Part shown: positions 50,076 through 60,278 of the stretch, piece after piece
How the letters are laid out: each line of letters begins with the position of its first letter
Numbering within the stretch: the first letter of the stretch is position 1
DNA from: Sneathiella glossodoripedis JCM 23214
GTDB lineage: Bacteria > Pseudomonadota > Alphaproteobacteria > Sneathiellales > Sneathiellaceae
Direction: 5' to 3'
Length of the DNA stretch: 64,000 bases
Assembly: GCF_000616095.1 (NCBI RefSeq)
Contig: NZ_BAMS01000001.1
Location: 806,001 to 870,000, forward strand
Program-made: the position numbers and the translations under genes
The notes under the pieces: generated by a model
The model's database searches: none
What the model was told of the DNA's origin: nothing
The model's input: only the letters and a program-made list of their open reading frames with translations

Positions 50076-52883
50076 TCAACCAATCGCTTCTGCCTTGTTG
50101 GCGATACCAACAGTAATTTTTTTGAAGAGTTGATCTGCGCTGTGAAGCATATGGAACGTAGTTGTGTGAAGTTCGTCATAAGAAATATCTTCATCAAGAA
50201 TCCGATTGCCGGCATCTTCACGTGAGTGAGGGAAGGCTTCCTCAAGCGTTTGTAACGCTGGCTGCATGTTAAAATGCAAAAGATCCGAATATACTGCTTC
50301 CATGGAAATATGGGGGCGATTACTGAAACGAGGGATCGTCATGAAGAGTTGCAGGCAATGGTACATCACCCCAATACGGATCGCGTGTAACAACCTAAGG
50401 CAACTGTGATCTTCATCAGTTGAGGAAAGGGGTGTTTTGGAATCATTTTCGCGGATGTTCTGGATGCAGCGTTTGAAATCCAGATTGTCTCTTAGCAACA
50501 GCCGCTCCACGGATCTGAGGGCATCGCATCGGTTTTCATTTTCCAGATGACGAACGATCCGGCGCATTCGGCTGCGGCTGTTCCGGTTTTCTTCCACGAC
50601 AGCTCTTTTCAGCCAGATCATGGGATCAAGAACGCTGATGTAGGCGCCCAGAATGTCAATATCACTATAACTTTCAGCCTTACTTGCAACCTCGATAAGT
50701 GATTGAAGGCGGTGAGAGCGACTGTGCATTTTGACCAACTGGTCCATGTTTTTCTTGAACGAGCATCCGACGCCGCCGACCGAATTTGCCAGATATCCTA
50801 TCTGCTGCAAAATCGCGTTATTGGGGATTGCCCGGATTTGGGACGGGTGATCCAGCTGGCGATCGGCCTGACCTTCATGCTGCCGTTTTACCGCGCGTGA
50901 GCCAGTGGGATATAGAAAATTCTGTGCAAACATACCCAGAAGCTTCGCGTAGTTGGGATTATCCACCAGATCACTATTAAAAGTTTTCAAATTCAGGAAA
51001 AATTCCAGCGTGGCATCTTCTTCCTGATAAAAGACATCATCGCTTGGAAAGTTTTCTTGCCAAAGCGTTTCCAGTATTCGGGTAAATGTGGCGAGGGCGA
51101 AATCCGGATTTTCGAAGAATAGAAAACCGTCCCCGCCTTGAAAACTGGTTTCCTGAAGGAAGGAAATGCCTTTTTCCTGTGCCAGTTTGCGCACTTGCGG
51201 CGGGGTGAAATAATTGATCCGTTCAGCCAATGTCGAATGACCGCCCCCACGGCCTACAGATTCACCATGGGTGTCAAAAAAGACCACTTCGATATGGTTA
51301 AGTCCCTCGTTCGCCATCAAATTAATCAGTTTGATTTTCAGACGCTCAATAGCCATAGAGGCGGAAACCTGACCAACAAAACGCCCGGCATCTGAGTAGC
51401 CAACCTGGACACACAGACGACCTGTTTTTTCAACATAGTCGCGATAGTGTCGGTTTTCGAGAAGTTCGGCGATGACTTTATCAGCCTTCAACAGGGCAAC
51501 ATCCGTCTCAAACAACGGAGAGATGTCGACATTTGCCTCTACATTGAAGAAGCGAGCGAAATACAGCGCACTGAGCTGCGTGAAAGAGCTTTCTGTTTCG
51601 GCAATCAAAAACCGCACACGGTCTTTGGGTGCAATGAATTTCTTCATCAGTGAAATGAGCATGAATAACCGCCGGGCTGTTGTTGGCTCATGCTCAATAT
51701 TGAGGACTGTGACTTCGTGGGGTTTAACGGTGTCGAGTTTTTCAGAAATCCGCTGAAGGTAGTTTCTACGGACCAGGCTTTCATCCGGATCGCGGTCCAT
51801 ATCAATGAGACTGCGAACGGCATTATGTATTTGCGTACTGTTCAGGCGAACATGGATACGGGCATTCCCCTCGTCAAAAATAACCATCATGGATTGCAGG
51901 ATCTGCACGGATCTTAACAAATCGTCTGGCAAGTCCTGTTCGCGCAAACTCGCCAGATATGGGCCAAGATCTTCAAGCACTGAAAGATCAAGTTTTTCCA
52001 GCTCGTCATGAACGTTGTTTATGTCATCGTTGCAGTTAAAAATAGCGATTTGCTGCGCAAATAGATCCCGTTTTCGGCTGATCACTTCAAAAAGATGCGC
52101 GTGGCTTTTGGGGGCAATTATTTTAAGATCTGCAAGGTCAGACTGCAAATAGTCCAAATAATAAATCTGCTGATCTTCAGCCATCTTCAAACGTTTGATA
52201 AAACTGGACTGCCAGGTAATGTCACTACGACCATCCAGATCAAAACCAACCCAGTTTGCAATATTTACCGGTTGGGGAGTGAAGCTATGTGTGGCGTCGG
52301 GCCAGTGCTCTTCTGCTACTTCATAAATAATCTGCAGGATTGTTTTTAGAGCGTCGCGCGCAGAATGAATTGCATGGACGGCAAAATCGAACTCTTCGTC
52401 CAGCGTGACGCCCTCTGGGACTGTCAAATCATCCGGTGCAATGTCACCGTGAATAAGGGCGCAAAGCTGACTGTATCCTTGCTCGGTCAAGGTGAAGGTT
52501 GGGTGGGCCGTAAAGACAACACCGTAAGTCAGCCGTTGCATTTTCTGAGCGAAAGTCTCGTAGTCTGAGTTGGCGGCAATGGCAGTTAATAGGGTGCGAA
52601 GCTGCTTCCTGTTTCTGGCGCTGTCCAGTTCTCCAATTTTGGTTTTGAATTTTTCTGCCCGAACTTTCAGGCTGCGGGCATTCAGAACATTCACTGCGCC
52701 ATGCAATTCGTTCAATGTGATTTCAGAAGTCTGCAGGTCTTTTGCAACGGCAAGACTGAGTGTCAGAATGGGGTTTGTAAAACTGTCAGGCTGTTTTGCT
52801 AGTTCTTCGGCATGAGAAAGCCTCTCATGCAGTTTTTGAAGGTAGGGGTTGCTAAACGGCTGAATGTGTTTTGGTTCTGACAT
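50076..52883 (-). CDS. Phosphoenolpyruvate carboxylase homologue, divergent
   Basis: 935 residues from ATG 52883. Overall shape and length match PEP carboxylase, which makes oxaloacetate from PEP and bicarbonate, and the histidine motif survives as VFTAHPT. Several other core motifs differ: the SDSNKDGG lysine loop reads SDAGRFVG, the FHGRGG arginine loop reads THGESVGRGGG, the TEQGE segment reads LQETSFQGGDGF, and the QNTG C-terminus is absent. It is either a distinct subfamily with altered catalysis or a paralogue with another function. No anaplerotic neighbour. Confidence 0.8.
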   Translation of the reverse strand: MSEPKHIQPFSNPYLQKLHERLSHAEELAKQPDSFTNPILTLSLAVAKDLQTSEITLNELHGAVNVLNARSLKVRAEKFKTKIGELDSARNRKQLRTLLTAIAANSDYETFAQKMQRLTYGVVFTAHPTFTLTEQGYSQLCALIHGDIAPDDLTVPEGVTLDEEFDFAVHAIHSARDALKTILQIIYEVAEEHWPDATHSFTPQPVNIANWVGFDLDGRSDITWQSSFIKRLKMAEDQQIYYLDYLQSDLADLKIIAPKSHAHLFEVISRKRDLFAQQIAIFNCNDDINNVHDELEKLDLSVLEDLGPYLASLREQDLPDDLLRSVQILQSMMVIFDEGNARIHVRLNSTQIHNAVRSLIDMDRDPDESLVRRNYLQRISEKLDTVKPHEVTVLNIEHEPTTARRLFMLISLMKKFIAPKDRVRFLIAETESSFTQLSALYFARFFNVEANVDISPLFETDVALLKADKVIAELLENRHYRDYVEKTGRLCVQVGYSDAGRFVGQVSASMAIERLKIKLINLMANEGLNHIEVVFFDTHGESVGRGGGHSTLAERINYFTPPQVRKLAQEKGISFLQETSFQGGDGFLFFENPDFALATFTRILETLWQENFPSDDVFYQEEDATLEFFLNLKTFNSDLVDNPNYAKLLGMFAQNFLYPTGSRAVKRQHEGQADRQLDHPSQIRAIPNNAILQQIGYLANSVGGVGCSFKKNMDQLVKMHSRSHRLQSLIEVASKAESYSDIDILGAYISVLDPMIWLKRAVVEENRNSRSRMRRIVRHLENENRCDALRSVERLLLRDNLDFKRCIQNIRENDSKTPLSSTDEDHSCLRLLHAIRIGVMYHCLQLFMTIPRFSNRPHISMEAVYSDLLHFNMQPALQTLEEAFPHSREDAGNRILDEDISYDELHTTTFHMLHSADQLFKKITVGIANKAEAIG

Positions 52884-53053
52884 AAAGTTTTCCACTGTTT
52901 GACGCCGGAATACCAACATTTAGGAATTGAACTAAATCAGTACAAGCTGTTGGGGATCCATATGGGGCATTTATGACATGGCTTCGATCTTCTGCCAAGA
53001 AACCATCAGAGAGATTGAAACAAATTAATCCGGTTTATGACGGTAAGTAATAA

Positions 53054-55030
53054 TCATTGGTTCTGCTGGGGATTGGTATATTTGTCGACGACTTGAAGGA
53101 TCTGTTCTTCGGTAAACGGTTTAGTGACCACGTCGTTCATTCCCGCGTCCAGGAATTGCTTTCTACTATGATCAAAGGCGTCTGCGGTGAGTGAAATAAT
53201 GGGGAGTGACTGCAACCCATCCAGATTGCGAATATGGTGCGTCGCTTCCATTCCATCCATTTTTGGCATGTGTATGTCCATCAGGATAATGTCTGCCCAG
53301 TGCTTTTTAGCTTCCTGGAGTGCCAATTCACCATTGGTGACGTGAATTACATGATGACCGGCATTTTCCAAAAAGGCGACGATAATAGCTGCATTTACTG
53401 GATTGTCTTCTGCGACGAGGACTTTTACGCAGGTAGAGGCGGTTTTTTCTGTTGATATCTCTCTGCCACTGAGGCTGCTATGAGTGATGTTTTCCTCGCT
53501 AATTTTGAAGGGGAGGATGACTGAGAACTCAGAGCCGATGTCTAGCGTGCTCCTTACAGCGATCTGCCCGCCCATGAATTCGGTCAATTGTTTGACGATG
53601 GAAAGACCAAGTCCGGTGCCCCCAAATTTTCGAGTGATTGAATTGTCAGCCTGATTAAATGGTTCGAATATGCTATCGATCTTATCTTCAGCTATGCCAA
53701 GGCCTGTATCTGATACAGTAAATTTATAAGCCAATCTGGCTTTCGATACCTCAAAATCTTCGAATTTTTCGATCCTGACGCTCACACTGCCCTTGTCGGT
53801 AAATTTAATCGCGTTCGTTACCAAATTGGTGAGTATTTGCCTGAGTTTTACAGTATCTGCTTTCAGCGGAATGTCATCAAACTTGGGAAATTCAGTTGAG
53901 AAGGTCAGGTGCTTCTCTCTTGCGAGTGTTTGAAAGGGCGTCAGAATGTGATCGAGGAACTCAGTGGGGTCAAAAGTCACTTCTTCCAGTTCCAACCGGC
54001 CGGTTTCAATTTTGCTCATATCCAGAACGTCATTTACGATCGAGAGCAGGGATGACCCGGATTCAAGTATTGTCTTTACGTGTTGCCGCTGGTCTTTATC
54101 AAGTTCAGTTTTTTGCAGGACTTGCGCAATGCCAAGAACACCATTGAGAGGCGTGCGGATTTCGTGGCTCATGGTTGCCAGAAAATCAGATTTTGCGCGG
54201 GTCGCCGCCTCTGCCTGTTCCTTGGCTATGGATAATGCCGCTTCGTTTTTTTTCTGCTCATCAATGTTATAGATCCAGAAGAGATGGCAGGGTTCACCCT
54301 TATATTCAAATGGTTTCCAGCTAATTGAGACCCATATTTCATGTCCTTGCCTATGTTTGCCGACTGCTTCCATCTGCTCGACATAGCCCTGCTGTCGATA
54401 GATTTCCATAAATCTCTCGCGGTCTTTGGGGCGGGCCCACATGTCAGCAGCTTTGTGCCCTAATATTTCTTCATGGGTATAACCGAGCAAATTGGAGTAT
54501 TTGGAATTCGCATATTGAATGGTTGAGTCCGCTTCACGGGTAATGCCGATTGCTACAGGGCTTGCTTCAAAAATTTGTTTGAGGCGTTGTTCGTTTTCAT
54601 GAGTAAGTTTCGCTGCCCGTTTTCTTTCCGTAATATCTGAGAGCCAAAAAAGTTCTGCATCAAGATCATTGAATCTGACAGCTTGAGAATTGATCAGCGC
54701 CCACAGGTGTGAACCATCAAAGCTTTTCAGTTCAACTTCCGCATCAGCAAAGAACTCTCGTTTCCTGAATTTTTCCAGTAGTTGCTGATAATGAGATTTA
54801 TCCAACCAAATATCGGAAAGATTCAGATCACTGCTTCGAAAATTATCGGGAACGGCCAGCATTTTCAGGAGGGATCTGTTGCAGTAAATGACTCTGGCGG
54901 ATTGGTGACTGACAATGAAAGCCCCTAATGGACTATTGTCCAGAACCTCTTGAATACCCGTTACTTTATTTTCTGGAGCCAGCAAAAACTTTAACCTGAT
55001 AGTTCGATATAGTTCCCAAGCAAGAAACAA
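53054..55030 (-). CDS. Hybrid sensor histidine kinase (PAS-PAS-HisKA-HATPase-REC)
   Basis: 658 residues. Two PAS domains (about 25-150, 155-285) precede HisKA with the phospho-histidine in SDFLATMSHEIRTPLNG, an HATPase domain (NAIKFTDKGSV, DTGLGI, GGTGLGLSIV) and a C-terminal receiver with VLVAEDNPVNAAII and phospho-Asp in ILMDIHMPKMDG. No membrane helix is clear. The start is TTG 55030 and looks truncated: an ATG at 55045 in another frame would join if one base were added. No cognate response regulator is adjacent. Confidence 0.9.
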   Translation of the reverse strand: MFLAWELYRTIRLKFLLAPENKVTGIQEVLDNSPLGAFIVSHQSARVIYCNRSLLKMLAVPDNFRSSDLNLSDIWLDKSHYQQLLEKFRKREFFADAEVELKSFDGSHLWALINSQAVRFNDLDAELFWLSDITERKRAAKLTHENEQRLKQIFEASPVAIGITREADSTIQYANSKYSNLLGYTHEEILGHKAADMWARPKDRERFMEIYRQQGYVEQMEAVGKHRQGHEIWVSISWKPFEYKGEPCHLFWIYNIDEQKKNEAALSIAKEQAEAATRAKSDFLATMSHEIRTPLNGVLGIAQVLQKTELDKDQRQHVKTILESGSSLLSIVNDVLDMSKIETGRLELEEVTFDPTEFLDHILTPFQTLAREKHLTFSTEFPKFDDIPLKADTVKLRQILTNLVTNAIKFTDKGSVSVRIEKFEDFEVSKARLAYKFTVSDTGLGIAEDKIDSIFEPFNQADNSITRKFGGTGLGLSIVKQLTEFMGGQIAVRSTLDIGSEFSVILPFKISEENITHSSLSGREISTEKTASTCVKVLVAEDNPVNAAIIVAFLENAGHHVIHVTNGELALQEAKKHWADIILMDIHMPKMDGMEATHHIRNLDGLQSLPIISLTADAFDHSRKQFLDAGMNDVVTKPFTEEQILQVVDKYTNPQQNQ

Positions 55031-55106
55031 TAGTGCACCATCGAAGTTGATAAATATTTAAGAAATTCCTGAATAACTTTGGTCGGTTGCCGGGTTTCAA
55101 TCAGTG

Positions 55107-56302
55107 TTAAGCGGCGTGATTGGAAAGCCCCACTCTTTCGGCTGAAAAAATCAAGCTTGCCATTGTCCCCTGGCCTACGTGGCTTTTAATCTGAAAATCG
55201 CAGTCATGCAGTTTGGCGAGCGCTTTTACAATCGCAAGGCCAAGTCCCGTCCCTTCGGATTTGTTGTGGTGTGCCTGAGCAACTTGCATGAAAGGTTCGG
55301 TGATTTTTTCAATCTGATCTTCGGCGATCCCAATACCCGTATCTTTTACACAAATACAGAGTTTGTGTTTTGCGCATTCCGAAATAATGAGTGTTACCTC
55401 ACCACCAGCCTGAGTGTATTTAATCCCGTTTGATACCAGGTTGAGCATCATTTGCTTCACCGCCCGTTCATCAGCCTTGATCACAGAAGTGTTGGCAGGA
55501 AGTCTCAGCTTGAGTGAGATGTCTTTTTTCATGGCTAGGACCGAGCAAATCTTGATCACGTTTCGAGCCACCGAACCAACGTCAATCAACTGCTCATTAA
55601 GGTTGTAGCGACCAGCTTCAATTTTGCTCATGTCCAGAATATCACTGATCATGGCCAGAAGATGCTTGCCGCTTTCTAGTATGTCTTCAGCATATTGCCG
55701 ATAGCGCGGTGGTTCGACCGGTCCGAAAGCTTCCTGGCTGATAAGCTCTGAAAAACCGATAATTGCGTTTAGCGGCGTGCGCAGCTCGTGGCTCATGCCA
55801 GCCAGAAATTGCGATTTAACCAGATTTGCATGGTTGGCAAGTTCAGTACTTTTGGCAAGTTGGCGGTTTTGCAGGCGAGTTCGTTTGACGCTTTCTTTCA
55901 TCAAGCCAACGCGTTACCCATTCCCACATACTGACCGTTGTCAGTGATGATAAATCCGGCAGTCAGCGCGGTTTCATATCCGGTTGTTATCATATGCTCA
56001 ACCGTATCAATCGTCTCACTTATTTCGACGATCAGAGGTTCTTTGAACATTAATTCTGCTACAGAGCGCTTCCCGTAAACTGCATGTCCAAATTGTGTTG
56101 CAAGTTTGATTGTAAGGTCGTCACGGCCAATCAAACCGATTGGATAACCATCCTGTAACACTGCAAAACCGGTAGCACCCGCCAGTCTCCTAAAAAGCTC
56201 TGCGGTTTCATGGCAGGTCGTTGTGCTTTGCAGAGCCGGAACGTTGTCCAGTATCACGGCCATTGTCGCCGGTTTATTTTTTGACAGTTCTGATACATTC
56301 AA
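55107..56302 (-). CDS. Histidine kinase with N-terminal CBS-like sensor (frame broken once)
   Basis: The N-terminal half has two CBS-like units: HETAELFRRLAGATGFAVLQDGYPIGLIGRDDL and YGKRSVAELMFKEPLIVEISETIDTVEHMI...GFIITDNGQYVGMG, then the frame shifts near 55903 at GCTTGATG; adding one T joins NALALMKESVKR to the kinase half: coiled coil, HisKA (GMSHELRTPLNAIIG), HATPase (NLVSNGIKYT, DTGIGIA, GTGLGLAIV). About 398 residues from TTG 56302, which follows GGAG by 8 bases; a longer frame to 56452 exists. Probably cytoplasmic. Same base pattern as the argF break. Confidence 0.85.
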
Positions 56303-56615
56303 TTCTCTGTCTCCAAAACGTGGTAAGCAAACGCGTTTATTGGCGGTTGTTTCAATTTCAGAAACTACACAGATGAAAGCAAAGGCTGTCAAAGGATGTG
56401 TTGTGAATTTATTGTGACAAATTAAGTCTTTGTTAAATATCGTAAAAATCAAATTTAGATGGCGCGGCTTTATGTGGGGTTTGGCAGCTTATTTTTTTAA
56501 CGTTTAACGCTGATTTTAAGAAATTACATTCGTCCCGGTTGGAAAGTGGGTCAGGTTTACAGCGCCGCAATTAGGTGCAGCGTGACTAAACGAATGGAAT
56601 CGCTATCGCGTCAGA

Positions 56616-57889
56616 TCATAATAGTGTTGCAAGAAATGCGGTAGTTGCGGCAACGATCAGAAGGATTGTAATTCCCCATTTCAAGGCAAAAAGCAAAAAC
56701 AGGCTGAGTATGAAGATTGAAAGCGCATGCAGGTTAAGTGAGGTTGGATCGGGGATCCAGAAGTAAAACAATCCTGCTTTTTCAAGCGTCACCGATGAAA
56801 ACAAGACATGTAGTGAAAACCAGACTGACAGGTTTAATATCACACCGACAACTACTGCGGTTATGGCTTTAAGGGCGCCTGAAAGCCGGGGCATTGTGGT
56901 CAGTTGTTCAATATAGGGGGCGCCAGCAAAGATCCAGATAAAGCAGGGAACAAACGTGACCCATAATGTGACACCTGCCGCAATAATCCCCCCCATTAAG
57001 CCAAATTCTTTGTAACCGGCAATAAAACCAACGAATTCAGTTACAAGGATGAGCGGCCCCGGTGTCGTTTCCGCAAGTCCTAATCCATCAAGCATTTCAG
57101 CAGCGGTTAGCCATCCCAGTTGCGTGACTACTTCCTGGCTCATATAGGCCAGAACGGCATAGGCCCCCCCAAATGTAACCATTGCCAGCTTGGAGAAAAA
57201 TATGCCGATATCTGACAGCAGCGGATAGGGAAAAAATAAATCTATGATAAGAATTGGCGAAAACCAGATTACGGCTCCCACAATGCAGATGGCAATTGTG
57301 CGCACAAAGTTTGCTTGCGGCTCTTCGACTGCCAGGGTTTCAGAGCTTTCCAAATTCCAGAAAAAGAAACCAATGACAGCGGCAGAAGCGATCAGCAAAG
57401 GAAAGGGGATTGCCAGAAAAAATATGGCACAAAATCCAAGGACAGCTATCATCCAGGCGCCAATACCCTGAAGCGCTTTTCGTGAAATGTTCAAGAGGGC
57501 CTGCAGTACAATTGCAAGAACAGCGGCTTTAATCCCAAGGAAGAGAGTTTGCGTGATTTGAAGGTCGCCATAAGAGGTGTAGAGCAGGGCGAGGATAAGC
57601 ATCACCCGGCGCCCGGCAAAACAAACAGAAGGCCAGCGATTATTCCACCTGATATACCGCGTAACCGCCAACCGGCATAGGTTGCAAGCTGCATGGCTTC
57701 AGGTCCTGGCAGTAACATGCAAAAACTCAGAGCTCTGAGAAACTGGGCTTCGGTTAAAAGCTTGCGATCTTCAACCAGCTTTTGATGCATAATAGAAATT
57801 TGCGCCGCGGGTCCGCCAAAAGATTGCAATCCAATTTGAGAAAACAGTTTCCAGAAATTTTTGGCGTCTACGGAGTTGAAGCTATTCAT
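56616..57889 (-). CDS. chrA: Chromate transporter ChrA (frame broken once)
   Basis: About 424 residues repaired. Long-chain CHR family with two homologous halves, about ten membrane segments. N-terminal half begins MNSFNSVDAKNFWKLF and has SFGGPAAQISIMHQ and the LLPGPEAMQLATYAGW motif; restoring one G in the run at plus 57604-57606 continues PGAGVMLILALLY and the second half, which has FGGAYAVLAYMSQEV and LAETTPGPLILVTEFVGF. It exports chromate, probably coupled to the membrane potential. No chrB or chrF nearby. Confidence 0.9.
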
Positions 57890-58199
57890 TCTGTTGTGCC
57901 GGGTAAAACAAGGTTTGTAAATTCGATATAAGTTCAGGGTCGCTTTTAGTGTTCGTGATTACCCTTTTAGGTCAGCTTTGGAAATTTTTTAAAGATTTTT
58001 TGAACTTGCGCGTGCTGATCCACGTCAGACTGACAAGGTTTGTGAGTTCTATGACCCAGATTACCGCGGGTTAGAATTCGACAGAAACTGTGGGTAAAAG
58101 GCAACACCAGTTCAGGGTTGGAGACTAATTGTGCGCATTGTTGAGCTTTCGCTTATTTGTTTTGTGGGTTGAGAGGTAAAACTACTTAAAATTCCGATT
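57890..58199 (+). other. Gap upstream of the barrel-protein gene
   Basis: About 310 bases between two divergent genes. Must contain the promoters of chrA and of the 58.2 kb gene set, but no consensus element stands out. Several G-T rich stretches, no hairpin worth noting. Confidence 0.35.
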
Positions 58200-60278
58200 A
58201 TGACGGGAGGCGGGGACATTTTTCGGAACTTATCGATTTTAGCAATAACCTGCATTTTTTTAATTGTGGGACAAGGTTCAGTAGGTGCTGCCGTACAGGC
58301 AGAATTTGTTGCGCCGTCTGCGGGATCAGATGTTGTCCGGATCAAACTTCCAGAAGATATTGATATTTTAACTCTCACCACGTTGGCGGTGGAACTGGAT
58401 GCGATTGATGTAACCGCAATTTTGTCACTTGATGGAACCGATTTTGTTCTCAAACCATTGAAGCCATTTGCGGCGGGTATTCATCAGGTGCGATTGCTCG
58501 ATATTACGAACGCTGAAAACCCTGTGGAACTTGGTTCGTGGATTTTCGAAATTCATGGCGGCTCATCTTCAAATGCTGGCGCATTGGCGGATTTACCAGA
58601 TGAGACTGAATTGTCGCGTGCAGAAGCCATGCTCACAAGTGGCAGTATTCGTTTTGATAGCCTGACAGAGACGAGCCTCAGGTTGGCTGAACGGAATATT
58701 ACAAATGCCCCGGACAAGGGTATCCTGAGCGGCGCTGGTGATTTCAATGCAAATCTGGAAGTTGGTAAACTGCAACTGCAGTCGCGCGCAAATTACTTCT
58801 TGCAAACGGATAACGACAAATCTCTCACCGGGAATGCGCTGGACTTGGGTGAATATGAGCTGTCTTTGAATTATTCAGGAGAAGATCTCGCATTGGGGGC
58901 GACGCTTGGCCATCATGATATCGGTGTCCAATCTTTAACGATGAGCGGGTTTTACCGTCGGGGCGCTTCCGTGCAGATTGGTGACGCTGCCGGCCATGTC
59001 CGTGCGAAAGCATTTTCGCTTGGCACTGAGTCAATTGCCGGCGGGGAAAACTTTAGCGGATTGAATAACGGTGATGAGCGGATTTCTGGCGGAAGCCTGA
59101 CAGTGCAGCCCTTTTCGCTTGAGCCGGGGGCATTGAAAATTACGGGTATTTTCTATGATGGCAAGGGTGCGGGTATTGGCGATGGCATAATGGTGACAGA
59201 GCCGGTGGCTGAGGGGCGGGGCTGGAGTGCTATTGTTGAAAAATCATTTGCAGATCAACGCATTGTTGCTCGGGGAGAATACGCCCATTCAATCTATGAT
59301 CAGGATGGTGATGCCGGGTCTGCACCAACCAAAGACAGTGATGCGATTTCAATTTCACTGGACCTGAGGCCGTTTGCATCTCCGCCGATCTGGTTGGGAG
59401 ATACGGCCGATATATCTCTAGGTGTTTCTTACAACCGGTTGGGAACCTATTTCCAGTCGTTGGCCAACGCAGGCGTTGCAGCTGATCGCGAAGCATATGC
59501 GCTCTATGGTTCAATGAACTGGGGCAAGTCTTCGAGTAATCTTCAGTATATTTATGAGACCAACAATGTGGATGGTCTGGAAGCTGTTGCAACGGATTAT
59601 CTGCATAACCTGTCCTTTTCGACCAATTATGCGATGGAGCCATTCGAAGGCGCAATGAGCTGGTTAGGTACGCCAAGTGTGTATCTGTCGGGGTTTGTCG
59701 CAGATGCTGGACGGCTGGATACTCCCAGTGGCTATCTTGGGCCAGGTACAAACAATCTCACGAAATCGCTTACGCTTGGCGGAAATACAAGTGTAGGAAA
59801 CTGGTCATGGGGAGTGTCACATACTATTTCATCTTATGAAGACTTTACGAACACAAGTAGTGATACGCTGAATAATGGGACTGCTTTTAATGTAAACTGG
59901 ACAGACTTTGATCGCTTTAACTTTGGAGGCGCAATCCAGTTTAATGTGTTTGAAGATCTGGACGAGAATACAAGTAATTTCGGTACAAATATCGGTGTAG
60001 ATGTTTCCGCAGCAATAATTCGCGATATTCTGGATCTGAACCTGGATTATAATTTGAACCTTTCAGCGGGAAGCGGCGACCAACCAGATACACATTTGGT
60101 AAATGGTGAAATTGAATGGACTTTCCTGCAAGCGGAACCCAATAACCCTGGGATGGCGTTGGCATTGGGCGGTTCGATGGAGAGTAGCAATGGAAATGCT
60201 GACAGCGCCGATGATGAAACAATCTACCAGGTCTTCCTTGTTTTTCGAGTTAAGGCTCCTTTCGCCTATGATTACTAG
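58200..60278 (+). CDS. Putative outer-membrane beta-barrel protein
   Basis: 692 residues. Signal peptide about 1-30; then a beta-rich N-terminal domain (about 32-120) like an immunoglobulin or cadherin unit; then from about 180 on a long alternating hydrophobic/polar pattern with many Gly, Asn and aromatic residues at strand ends, closing with an aromatic-terminated strand (FRVKAPFAYDY). This resembles a barrel, not TonB-dependent (no plug or TonB box). No family recognised. ATG 58200 has no clear ribosome site. First of five co-directional genes leading to sigma, anti-sigma and protease; the next gene starts 11 bases before its end. Confidence 0.7.
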   Translation: MTGGGDIFRNLSILAITCIFLIVGQGSVGAAVQAEFVAPSAGSDVVRIKLPEDIDILTLTTLAVELDAIDVTAILSLDGTDFVLKPLKPFAAGIHQVRLLDITNAENPVELGSWIFEIHGGSSSNAGALADLPDETELSRAEAMLTSGSIRFDSLTETSLRLAERNITNAPDKGILSGAGDFNANLEVGKLQLQSRANYFLQTDNDKSLTGNALDLGEYELSLNYSGEDLALGATLGHHDIGVQSLTMSGFYRRGASVQIGDAAGHVRAKAFSLGTESIAGGENFSGLNNGDERISGGSLTVQPFSLEPGALKITGIFYDGKGAGIGDGIMVTEPVAEGRGWSAIVEKSFADQRIVARGEYAHSIYDQDGDAGSAPTKDSDAISISLDLRPFASPPIWLGDTADISLGVSYNRLGTYFQSLANAGVAADREAYALYGSMNWGKSSSNLQYIYETNNVDGLEAVATDYLHNLSFSTNYAMEPFEGAMSWLGTPSVYLSGFVADAGRLDTPSGYLGPGTNNLTKSLTLGGNTSVGNWSWGVSHTISSYEDFTNTSSDTLNNGTAFNVNWTDFDRFNFGGAIQFNVFEDLDENTSNFGTNIGVDVSAAIIRDILDLNLDYNLNLSAGSGDQPDTHLVNGEIEWTFLQAEPNNPGMALALGGSMESSNGNADSADDETIYQVFLVFRVKAPFAYDY

